Positions 1 to 6,814 of a DNA stretch of 8,163 nt are shown here, piece after piece. The stretch lies in NCBI GenBank assembly GCA_005883655.1, contig VBDA01000422.1:1-8163 (forward strand), read 5' to 3'. How positions within the stretch are numbered: position 1 is the first letter of the stretch; each line of letters opens with the position of its first letter. This stretch comes from Betaproteobacteria bacterium. Lineage in GTDB: Bacteria > Pseudomonadota > Gammaproteobacteria > Burkholderiales > Casimicrobiaceae. The translations under genes and the position numbers were made by a program. Under the pieces are notes generated by a model. It saw only the letters and a program-made list of their open reading frames with translations. It searched no databases and was not told where the DNA came from.

Positions 1-1389
1 GACAAGACGACGAGTATCTTCCTCGAAGGCGCGTTCTGGAGCCCCGCGGTGATCCAGGGCAAGGCGCGGCGCCTCGGTTTCGCCACCGATGCCGGGTTCC
101 GGTTCGAGCGTGGCGTGGACTTCGCCAACGCCGGCCGTGCCGTCGATCGCGCAACACAATTGATCCTCGAGCTTTGCGGCGGACAAGCCGGTCCGATGGT
201 CGATGTGCGAGGTCCGATGCCGCGACGCGATGCGGTTCGGGTGCGCCCAGGACGCGTGGCGCGCATTCTAGGCATCGAGATTTCCAACGCCGTTCTCGCC
301 GACATCTTCAGCGTTCTCGGCCTCAAGCCTACCCAGGAGGGCATGGACTTCCTGGTCACACCGCCGTCTTTTCGCTTCGACCTTGCAATCGAGGAAGACT
401 TCATCGAAGAGGCGGCACGGCTTTATGGCTACGACAACATTCCAGCGTCCGCGGCCAGACATACGCAGGCCATATTGCCCGAGCGCGAGGCGACTCGGTT
501 GGTATCGACCATGCGTCAGCGCCTGGTCGACCGCGATTATCAGGAAGTCATCACCTTCGGCTTCGTGAGCTCGGCAGCGGAGCTGGCGCTGCGGCCGGAC
601 GGCAACGCGATCAAAGTGCTGAACCCGATCGCGAGCCAGTTCGACGTAATGCGCACTACGCTTCTCGGTGGCTTGATCGAAACGCTGCGCACCAACCTCA
701 ATCGCAAGCAGGACCGGGTCCGCGTCTTCGAAACCGGCCGCTGTTTTTCCCGCGACGGTGAGCGCTACTCACAGCCGCTGCGCATCGGCGGCCTGGCATT
801 CGGGCCCGCACTTCCGGAGCAATGGGGTGCGCCCAAGCGAAACGTCGATTTTTTCGATGTCAAAGGCGACCTCGAAGCGCTCGCCTGGCCGCTGACCGTT
901 CGCACCGAAGCGGCTGCCCATCCGGCCTTGCACCCCGGCCGCTCGGCCCGCGTATTCGTGGGTGACAGGGAAGCAGGCTGGATCGGTGAATTGCACCCCC
1001 GGCTATTGCGCGAATTCGATCTGGCCGGGGCGCCGCCGGTGGTCTTTGAGCTCGATCAGGAGCAGCTGACAGAACGTGCCCTCCCTTCGGCCAAGACGGT
1101 CTCGCGCCTGCCGGCAGTGCGGCGGGACATCGCGATCGTCGTCGCCGAAACTATCCCCTCCGAGACCGTTCTGAACGCAATGAGACAGGCGAGTCCCGCC
1201 CATGTCGAGCATGTTGCGCTGTTCGACGTCTACCGCGGGCCGGGCATCGAGTCAGGCAAAAAAAGCCTTGCAATTCTTGTGCTTATGCAAGATACTGCAC
1301 GTACTTTGACGGACGTCGAAATTGACGCGACGGTTGCAGATTTAGTGCGCGTCCTAAGAGAGCGATTCGACGCCTCGATACGCAACTAA
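1..1389 (+). CDS. pheT: Phenylalanyl-tRNA synthetase beta subunit, 3' part (5' end outside window)
   Basis: PheT is the beta chain of the cytoplasmic alpha2-beta2 enzyme that charges tRNA-Phe. The frame is open from base 1, so the gene enters from the left; about 462 C-terminal residues are visible of a family length near 795. Visible parts: the stretch before the B5 domain with GKARRLGFATDAGFRFERGV, a B5 DNA-binding-like domain (roughly residues 77-150 of the visible part, ending in RLYGYDNIP), the catalytic-like core with YQEVITFGFV and VRVFETGRCF, and the C-terminal FDX-ACB anticodon-binding domain starting near SRLPAVRRDIAIVV and including LFDVYRGPGIESGKKSLAI. It ends normally in TAA, 54 bases before ihfA. 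The pheST-ihfA order is common in gammaproteobacteria and usually one operon. No disruption is seen. Identification rests on recognised family sequence and is very secure. Confidence 0.97.
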   Translation, partial: DKTTSIFLEGAFWSPAVIQGKARRLGFATDAGFRFERGVDFANAGRAVDRATQLILELCGGQAGPMVDVRGPMPRRDAVRVRPGRVARILGIEISNAVLADIFSVLGLKPTQEGMDFLVTPPSFRFDLAIEEDFIEEAARLYGYDNIPASAARHTQAILPEREATRLVSTMRQRLVDRDYQEVITFGFVSSAAELALRPDGNAIKVLNPIASQFDVMRTTLLGGLIETLRTNLNRKQDRVRVFETGRCFSRDGERYSQPLRIGGLAFGPALPEQWGAPKRNVDFFDVKGDLEALAWPLTVRTEAAAHPALHPGRSARVFVGDREAGWIGELHPRLLREFDLAGAPPVVFELDQEQLTERALPSAKTVSRLPAVRRDIAIVVAETIPSETVLNAMRQASPAHVEHVALFDVYRGPGIESGKKSLAILVLMQDTARTLTDVEIDATVADLVRVLRERFDASIRN

Positions 1390-1443
1390 GTCGCAACAAG
1401 TACCCAAGAAAACAAGTCAGTAATTACGCCAGTAGGATTTCCC

Positions 1444-1749
1444 ATGACGCTCACCAAAGCCGAACTTGCCGATCTGCTATTTGAGCAGCTCGGACTCAAC
1501 AAGCGTGAAGCCAAGGATATGGTCGAGCGGTTTTTCGAGGAAATCCGCATCGCTCTGGAATCCGGTGACAGCGTGAAGTTGTCCGGCTTCGGCAACTTCC
1601 AACTCCGAGAGAAACCGCAGCGCCCGGGGCGCAATCCCAAGACCGGCGAAGAAATTCCCATCACCGCGCGACGCGTCGTGACGTTCCATGCAAGCCAAAA
1701 ACTGAAGGCAATGGTCGAAGCTGCGAACCATGGCCGAGCCCAGGCGTAA
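1444..1749 (+). CDS. ihfA: Integration host factor subunit alpha
   Basis: IHF alpha forms a heterodimer with IHF beta, binds the DNA minor groove at specific sites and bends DNA sharply. It serves transcription, recombination and replication in the nucleoid. The 101-residue product has the full HU/IHF fold: an N-terminal helical part (MTLTKAELADLLFE), the conserved VKLSGFGNF turn around residues 44-52, and the DNA-binding beta arm GRNPKTGEEIPI with the intercalating proline at residue 65. Length and the C-terminal helix match IHF alpha rather than HU. The ATG start is supported by AGGA at 1434-1437, six bases upstream. The gene follows pheT and its last 20 bases overlap the next gene, so pheT-ihfA-merR probably share a transcript. 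In E. coli ihfA is autoregulated; no operator was identified here. Confidence 0.97.
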   Translation: MTLTKAELADLLFEQLGLNKREAKDMVERFFEEIRIALESGDSVKLSGFGNFQLREKPQRPGRNPKTGEEIPITARRVVTFHASQKLKAMVEAANHGRAQA

Positions 1750-2134
1750 GGCCGAGCTACTGCCGCCGATCCCCGCCAAACGCTACTTCACCATCGGCGA
1801 AGTCAGCGATCTGTGCGCGGTCAAACCGCACGTGCTTCGCTATTGGGAGCAGGAATTCGCACAGCTAAAGCCCGTCAAGCGACGCGGCAATCGGCGTTAC
1901 TACCAGCACCACGAAGTGCTGCTGATCCGGCGGATCCGCGACCTGCTCTACGAGCAAGGATTTACCATCAACGGTGCGCGTAACCGGCTGGAAACGGAAA
2001 CCTACGATTCCACACCGCAACGCGGTGACGCCGGCATGCCTGGTCCGGCCGCACGCCGACCCACGGCACTTTCGCCTGACCAACTACGGCAGGTCATCGA
2101 AGAAATTCGCCAGCTCCTGGGGGCCGGCGGCTGA
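1730..2134 (+). CDS. MerR-family transcriptional regulator (small, downstream of ihfA)
   Basis: This 134-residue protein has an N-terminal winged helix-turn-helix of the MerR type: YFTIGEVSDLCAVKPHVLRY at about residues 19-38, then WEQEF and the wing RRGNRRYY at 51-58, followed by a helix (EVLLIRRIRDLLYEQGFTI). The C-terminal part (about 91-134) is short, with a Pro/Ala-rich linker and a final helix LSPDQLRQVIEEIRQLL. There is no cysteine-based metal-binding site of the MerR/CueR kind, so the effector is unknown. The ATG lies inside the 3' end of ihfA (20-base overlap, different frame), suggesting translational coupling. A MerR-like gene after ihfA and before tRNA-Pro is a familiar gammaproteobacterial arrangement. 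The DNA-binding function is inferred from the domain; targets are not known. Confidence 0.92.
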   Translation: MAEPRRKAELLPPIPAKRYFTIGEVSDLCAVKPHVLRYWEQEFAQLKPVKRRGNRRYYQHHEVLLIRRIRDLLYEQGFTINGARNRLETETYDSTPQRGDAGMPGPAARRPTALSPDQLRQVIEEIRQLLGAGG

Positions 2135-2140
2135 AGCCGG

Positions 2141-2146
2141 TATAAT
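2141..2146 (+). promoter_or_regulatory. -10 box of the probable tRNA-Pro promoter
   Basis: A perfect TATAAT lies 14 bases before the mature tRNA and seven bases after the merR stop codon. A start near 2153 would give a short leader for RNase P processing. The expected -35 position (around 2118-2123) is G-rich and a poor match to TTGACA, so the promoter is supported mainly by its -10 box and position. Confidence 0.5.
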
Positions 2147-2160
2147 TTACGACTCAACGT

Positions 2161-2237
2161 CGGGGCGTAGCGCAGCCTGGTAGCGCACCTGCATGGGGTG
2201 CAGGGGGTCGGAGGTTCAATTCCTCTCGCCCCGACCA
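2161..2237 (+). tRNA. proL: tRNA-Pro (anticodon GGG)
   Basis: The 77-base sequence folds as a standard cloverleaf. The acceptor stem pairs CGGGGCG with CGCCCCG at 2227-2233, followed by discriminator A and encoded CCA. The D-arm has GCGCAGCCTGGTAGCGC. The anticodon stem CCTGC/GCAGG encloses the seven-base loop ATGGGGT, giving anticodon GGG (reads CCC, possibly CCU). The T-arm GGAGG/CCTCT-type stem carries TTCAATT; the usual TTCAA T-loop start is present. It closely resembles the E. coli proline GGG tRNA. Its place after ihfA-merR is conserved in related bacteria. The symbol follows E. coli naming. Confidence 0.97.
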
Positions 2238-2280
2238 TTTCCGCATCGAGGATATCCGGACCTTTTGCTCCGGCGTGCGA

Positions 2281-2292
2281 GGGCGTACGCCC
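2281..2292. repeat. 12-bp perfect palindrome between tRNA-Pro and rpfG
   Basis: GGGCGTACGCCC reads the same on both strands. It lies 43 bases after the tRNA and 64 bases before the annotated rpfG start. A short inverted repeat (CCGGA at 2256-2260, TCCGG at 2269-2273) precedes it. Neither is followed by a T-run, so an intrinsic terminator is not supported. It could be an operator upstream of rpfG, but no known regulator site is recognised. Confidence 0.35.
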
Positions 2293-2355
2293 GTCGCAAT
2301 CGCTTGCTATATCTTATGGATAGGCGCAACCTTCCGCTCCTAGGGTACCGGCAGA

Positions 2356-3528
2356 GTGCATGGCACAGGCCTTGCTTTATCGTCCCGGCTTCCTCCTCAC
2401 CCATGGGCGACTGCCATGCGCGCCGCGAATCCTCGCAATATCGGTAAGAGTGCTGTTGTCTCCGAGCTTGCGCAGGCACGCGCGCAGCGAAATACAGTCC
2501 TGATCATCGACGATTTGTTCAGCAGCCGATTGCTGCTTGCGGAAATTGTCCGCCAGATCGATGGCAAACTAAATCTCGAATTGTTCGACACGCCCAGCCG
2601 CGCGCTCGAGTACGCGCGCAACAATCGTGTCGACATGATTCTCACCGACTACAAGCTGCCGGAATTCGATGGCGTGCAGCTTGTCCGCCATCTGCGCGCA
2701 TTGCCGCATTGCGTGGACGTCCCGATTGTGGTCATCACCGTCGTCGACGACCGCAAGGTTCGCTATGAGGCTCTCGAGGCTGGCGCTACGGACTTCCTGA
2801 TCAAGCCGCTCGACGAGCATGAGACGCGCGCTCGATGCGCCAATCTGCTCGAGCTCCGCCGGCACAAGATCGTCCTCTCCGACCAGGCGCGCGTCCTGCA
2901 ATACCAAGTCGACAAGTCGGTCTCGGAAATCCATGAACGCGAGCTGGAAACGCTGTCGAAGCTCGCCAAGGCAGGTGAGTTTCGTGACCGCACCACGGGC
3001 AACCACCTGGCCAGAATGGCCCGCTATTCGGCGCTGATTGGCATCAATATCGGACTGGCGACCGAGACCGTGCACGTTCTGGAATTCGCCTCGCCGATGC
3101 ACGACATCGGCAAGATCGGAATCCCCGACGCGGTCCTCCTCAAGCAAGGCCCGCTCAATGCCGATGAAGATGCGACGATGAAAAACCATCCCCGCATGGG
3201 CTACGACATCCTCAAAGGCAGCCCGTCGAAGTATCTCAGCATGGGCGCGATCATCGCGCTCGGACATCATGAAAAGTACGACGGATCAGGCTATCCCAAT
3301 GGTCTGCACGGCGAAGACATTCCGATCGTGGCGAGGATCGTCGCAGTGTCAGATGTATTCGACGCCCTGGTTAGCGTACGGCCATACAAACATGCGTGGA
3401 GCTTCGAAGAAGCCTTCGCCTACCTCGAAGCGCAAAAGGGTAAGCACTTCGACCCCCGATGTGTCGAGGCATTCGTGAGCGCCGGCGAGAAGGTAGGGGA
3501 GATTCTGACGCAGTTTGGGGATCATTAG
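2356..3528 (+). CDS. rpfG: RpfG-like response regulator, REC + HD-GYP c-di-GMP phosphodiesterase
   Basis: This is the output component of the DSF two-component system. In Xanthomonas, RpfG receives phosphate from RpfC and hydrolyses cyclic di-GMP. The 390-residue product has an N-terminal receiver (about 47-170) with acidic pair D52-D53, phosphoacceptor D98 in MILTDYKLPEFDG, and K150 in LIKPLD. The HD-GYP domain (about 195-385) carries NHLARM, the HD pair at 249-250 in MHDIGKIGIP, HHEKYDGSGYP at 304-314 and DVFDAL, so the metal- and substrate-binding signature looks complete. Length is close to Xanthomonas RpfG (378). The start is uncertain: ATG at 2356 has only weak purine-rich sequence upstream, and an in-frame ATG at 2416 would give 370 residues without touching the receiver. 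GC content resembles pheT. It is convergent with the hydrolase, 88 bases away. Confidence 0.93.
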   Translation: MHGTGLALSSRLPPHPWATAMRAANPRNIGKSAVVSELAQARAQRNTVLIIDDLFSSRLLLAEIVRQIDGKLNLELFDTPSRALEYARNNRVDMILTDYKLPEFDGVQLVRHLRALPHCVDVPIVVITVVDDRKVRYEALEAGATDFLIKPLDEHETRARCANLLELRRHKIVLSDQARVLQYQVDKSVSEIHERELETLSKLAKAGEFRDRTTGNHLARMARYSALIGINIGLATETVHVLEFASPMHDIGKIGIPDAVLLKQGPLNADEDATMKNHPRMGYDILKGSPSKYLSMGAIIALGHHEKYDGSGYPNGLHGEDIPIVARIVAVSDVFDALVSVRPYKHAWSFEEAFAYLEAQKGKHFDPRCVEAFVSAGEKVGEILTQFGDH

Positions 3529-3616
3529 TTACAAGGATTACCTTACGCTAGGTTGAGTCTTTTGTCGGCAGGCGGCAGAGGTGAGGCGGCTAGGTACTTA
3601 GCGATTCAATCACTGT

Positions 3617-4552
3617 TCATTCGTTATTGAGTAGCCACGCGAGCACTCGCGGCCACAAAGTTTCGCGAAAGCGTGAGCGGAAAAACCCGAAGTGTCCTAT
3701 CTTCTGTCCGCCGGCACCAACGGGGCCGACGACCATTCGCGTCGCAGGGCAGTTTTGATACAGGCCTAAAATCCTAGTCGTCGCCGCTTCAGTAGCAAAT
3801 GCATCATCTGTAAAACGAAGTGCCAATGTCGATGCGCGGATAGCCAGGAAACGGCTCAACGCGTTATCCCTCCATTGGATATCGGGTTCTCCATCGGGCG
3901 TCACCTTGTTCCACCAGAATTCGGGTCGCCTTCGGTTGGCCCACTCGAACGCTACCCCTGCCGGAAGGTCGTTGAGCAGGTGCAGCCTCCGTCCGGGGAA
4001 ATAACCAACAACTCGCGTCAGGGCAGGCATCAGAGCGTGCCAGAGCAAGTACATGGGCAGACGTGGCCGGGCCGCATAGTCGCGCCAATAGCCGGTGTGG
4101 GCGCCGACCAACAGCATTCGGTCAATCTTGCGGCCGTTAGTGACAAATCCCGTCACAAAACCTCCGATGCTGTGGCCGATGACAATGCGGCGTGCCTTGG
4201 GAAAGCGGCCGCTTAGCCACTCAAGCGCCGCGGCACAATCTTTGCTCCCCCAATCTTCGACGGACGCTGTGAAGCCACGCAGCACGCTCGGTCGCGATTG
4301 CCCGATTCCTCTGTAGTCGTACACGAGCGTCGGAATACCATTTGTCGCCAAAAAGTGCGCGAAGCGGTCGTAATAGCGCATGCCGATGCCTGCACCCGCG
4401 TTAATAAGGGCGGTTGCAAATGCGGATTGTGTATCCGTACTTGCCCATAAACGGGCGGCCAATGGGTAGCTATCAGCGGCCGCGAGAACAAAGTCGCAGG
4501 GCGCTGCCAAGTGCTGCGCGACAGGCACGCCGTGTAATTGGGTCGAGGACAA
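3617..4552 (-). CDS. Alpha/beta hydrolase (serine hydrolase) inside the rpf cluster
   Basis: The 311-residue protein has the alpha/beta hydrolase fold of the serine aminopeptidase/lysophospholipase-like group. It shows an oxyanion-type region NAGAGIGMRYYDRFAHFLA, a core strand with TLVYDYRGIGQS, the nucleophile elbow GHSIGG with Ser128, a candidate acid in RFTDDAF (D249/D250), and a candidate catalytic histidine H287 in IGHFGFF. No signal peptide or clear membrane segment is seen, so it is probably cytoplasmic. The substrate is not known. It lies between rpfG and rpfC on the opposite strand, where Xanthomonas has rpfH. A role in handling fatty-acyl signals is conceivable but is inference only. 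The start is TTG, chosen because AGGA precedes it by seven bases and no ATG occurs before codon 58. It is divergent from rpfC with about 41 bases between. Confidence 0.88.
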   Translation of the reverse strand: MSSTQLHGVPVAQHLAAPCDFVLAAADSYPLAARLWASTDTQSAFATALINAGAGIGMRYYDRFAHFLATNGIPTLVYDYRGIGQSRPSVLRGFTASVEDWGSKDCAAALEWLSGRFPKARRIVIGHSIGGFVTGFVTNGRKIDRMLLVGAHTGYWRDYAARPRLPMYLLWHALMPALTRVVGYFPGRRLHLLNDLPAGVAFEWANRRRPEFWWNKVTPDGEPDIQWRDNALSRFLAIRASTLALRFTDDAFATEAATTRILGLYQNCPATRMVVGPVGAGGQKIGHFGFFRSRFRETLWPRVLAWLLNNE

Positions 4553-4559
4553 AAGGAAT

Positions 4560-4563
4560 TCCT
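4560..4563 (-). promoter_or_regulatory. Ribosome binding site deciding the TTG start of the hydrolase
   Basis: On the minus strand AGGA lies seven bases before TTG at 4552-4550, good spacing for initiation. It is one half of the 10-bp palindrome AGGAATTCCT (4554-4563), which could partly sequester it in the messenger; that is inference. Confidence 0.55.
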
Positions 4564-4593
4564 AAAGCATCGGTTCGCAGTACACGTTACAAT

Positions 4594-6813
4594 ATGTTTT
4601 ATATGTCATTTTATAGACGAATTTGTTCAATCGTGAGTCCTCTGACGCCACGTTGGTTGAGTCGTGAACACCTAAAGACGGTGATCGCCGCCGCACCTCG
4701 CGACGACCTCGAGCAGACGGCGCTGCGCGTTGGGATTGTCGGAGTCGTGCTTGCGTATCTGTGCTGGTATGTAATGCGCGACGGCGTGATCGATCGGTCA
4801 GAAATCGGGGTCTTAGCTGTCACCGCCGGATTCTTTCTATTCGGAATCGCGCTGATCGTGGGTGTGCTTACGTCGCCCCACGAATCCGAGCTACGCCGGT
4901 TCATCGGGATGATCGGCGACAATGCGGTAACGACATATTTCCTCACCAATATGGGAGAAGACGGGGCGGTTATTCTATTTGTGTACCTATTTATTACATT
5001 CGGCAACGGTTTCCGCTTTGGGCGCCGTTACCTCGAGGCCTGCTGGCTGATGGGCATTGTAGGTTTCTATGTCGTGCTCGTACTGTCGCCATTCTGGTCA
5101 AAGCACCTTGAAATCTGGTTTGGCTTTTGGATCGCGCTCGTAGTGCTGCCGTTCTACGTTGGCAAACTCACCGAGCGAATTAAGGAAGCGCGTAATAACG
5201 CCGACGAAGCGAATAAGGCTAGGGGCCGGTTCCTTGCCAACGTCAGCCATGAAATGCGCACCCCGCTCAATGGCGTAATCGCCATGGCCGATGTGCTCCG
5301 TGAAACTAGCCTCAACGAGTCGCAGCAGGAGATCGTCGATACGTTGGGCACGTCCGCAAACTTGCTGCTTGCGCAAATCGAAGATGTATTGGACATGGCC
5401 AAGATCGAAGCTGGGCGTGTCCAAATAGAGAGGATGCCGTTCGACCTTGGCAAGCTGCTAACGAGCAGCGTCAAGGTTGTATTGCCCCAGGCGCGTTATA
5501 AGGGTCTCGCCGTCAACACCGAAATCGCGCCCGAGATTGCCCGCTGGTTTGTGGGCGATGCTCACCACCTCCGCCAAGTTTTGCTTAATCTGCTCTCGAA
5601 CGCCCTCAAGTTCACTCAGCGCGGAGAAATTACGTTAAGTGCCGGGACCGTCACCGCTGCCGAATCTGAAGCGCGCGTTCGCATTGAAGTTAAAGATACC
5701 GGCATTGGCATATCGCCCGAGAAACAGTCAATTATTTTTGAGCCATTTGTTCAGGCAGATGACTCGATTACTCGTGTCTATGGTGGCACCGGTCTCGGCA
5801 CAACAATTGCCCGTCAGCTAGTCTTGTTAATGGGTGGTGAGATCGGGCTCGTAAGTGAGTTGGGAAAGGGTAGTCTGTTTTGGGTAGAGTTGTCCCTCCC
5901 ATTCAGCGAGTCAAGAGGAATCGACCTTACGTCCGAAATCTCTACCTTGGAAAGAGTGTCCTCGGCGTCGGCTGCGTTCTCTGCCCAGCAGACTGCAAAA
6001 GTCACGAAGATCCGCGGTGCCCGGATACTCGTTGCGGAGGACAATCCGACCAATCAGCGCGTCACGCAGCTGATCTTGGAGAGCGGTGGCCACCATGCGA
6101 CGATTGTGGACAATGGCGAAGGTGCATTGGACGCGTTAGAGCGCGGCAGTTTCGATCTCGCATTGTTCGATTTATCTATGCCGATTGTGAGTGGTCTCGA
6201 AGCACTGAAGCTTTACCAATTTACGACACAGAAGCCGATACCAATCCTTATCCTTTCGGCCAATGTTACTAGTGAAATTGTCGCGGCCTGCCAGCGAGCG
6301 GGTTGCGCCGAATTCATTGCGAAACCGGTCCGGCCGACAGTAGTACTTGACGCGATTGAGCGCCACCTCGCGGCAAGCACCGAAATGAACGCCGGGTTTG
6401 TGCCGCCCCCGCGCGCGGAGGAACGGCCCACGCTTACCGTTATCGATACGCCGATCGTTGACAAACACGTTCTGCGCGACCTCGATCGACTTTCAAACGA
6501 CCCGACGTTTGTCGAACGGCTTGTCCGAGGGTTCCACTCGGACGTCGAACGACTCCTAAAATCAATTAGCGATGCGCTGGCCGCACGCCGTTACCAGGAT
6601 GTAAAGGATGCAGCCCATGCGCTTAAAGGCGGGGCAGGGAGCGTTGGGGCGAGTCAATTGGTGCAACTCACAATCCGCTTAGAGAAGGCCAGCCACGAAA
6701 CTCTGCGAATAAAGGCTGCGGCATGGATCGAGGAACTCGCGCACGTCGCAAGCACGACCCTCGCCGCCCTCGATCGACACGTTGAGGAGCGGCTGCGACA
6801 AACGCGAGGCTAG
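4594..6813 (+). CDS. rpfC: RpfC-like hybrid sensor histidine kinase (DSF receptor)
   Basis: In Xanthomonas RpfC senses DSF in the inner membrane and drives a His-Asp-His relay to RpfG; its receiver can also bind RpfF. Numbered from ATG 4594 (739 residues; Xanthomonas RpfC 726): about five hydrophobic segments between residues 44 and 190, HisKA with H219 in ANVSHEMRTPLNG, HATPase with N-box N336, DTGIG 368-372 and GGTGLG 397-402, a receiver with E482-D483, D526 and K577, and a C-terminal HPt domain with H675 in AAHALKGG. All relay residues are present. The frame is open back to an ATG at 4414, but that would overlap the hydrolase and adds no recognised sequence. ATG 4603 and GTG 4633 are alternatives; 4633 gives an N-terminus (SPLTPRWLSR) most like the Xanthomonas one, and none has a good Shine-Dalgarno site. 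GC is lower than in rpfG. Its stop is one base from the rpfF stop. Confidence 0.94.
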   Translation: MFYMSFYRRICSIVSPLTPRWLSREHLKTVIAAAPRDDLEQTALRVGIVGVVLAYLCWYVMRDGVIDRSEIGVLAVTAGFFLFGIALIVGVLTSPHESELRRFIGMIGDNAVTTYFLTNMGEDGAVILFVYLFITFGNGFRFGRRYLEACWLMGIVGFYVVLVLSPFWSKHLEIWFGFWIALVVLPFYVGKLTERIKEARNNADEANKARGRFLANVSHEMRTPLNGVIAMADVLRETSLNESQQEIVDTLGTSANLLLAQIEDVLDMAKIEAGRVQIERMPFDLGKLLTSSVKVVLPQARYKGLAVNTEIAPEIARWFVGDAHHLRQVLLNLLSNALKFTQRGEITLSAGTVTAAESEARVRIEVKDTGIGISPEKQSIIFEPFVQADDSITRVYGGTGLGTTIARQLVLLMGGEIGLVSELGKGSLFWVELSLPFSESRGIDLTSEISTLERVSSASAAFSAQQTAKVTKIRGARILVAEDNPTNQRVTQLILESGGHHATIVDNGEGALDALERGSFDLALFDLSMPIVSGLEALKLYQFTTQKPIPILILSANVTSEIVAACQRAGCAEFIAKPVRPTVVLDAIERHLAASTEMNAGFVPPPRAEERPTLTVIDTPIVDKHVLRDLDRLSNDPTFVERLVRGFHSDVERLLKSISDALAARRYQDVKDAAHALKGGAGSVGASQLVQLTIRLEKASHETLRIKAAAWIEELAHVASTTLAALDRHVEERLRQTRG

Positions 6814-6814
6814 G

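Noticed and set aside
174..761. 195-codon plus-strand frame inside pheT
   Set aside because: Out of frame with clearly conserved pheT sequence and Arg/Ser-rich, typical of a shadow frame.
2569..3270. Long minus-strand open frame (233 codons) inside rpfG
   Set aside because: It is antisense to the conserved receiver and HD-GYP regions and reflects the GC-rich codon pattern of rpfG.
4414..4593. Upstream extension of rpfC to ATG 4414 (799 residues)
   Set aside because: The extra 60 residues overlap the hydrolase on the other strand, are Arg-rich as expected for an antisense frame, and are absent from RpfC proteins I know.
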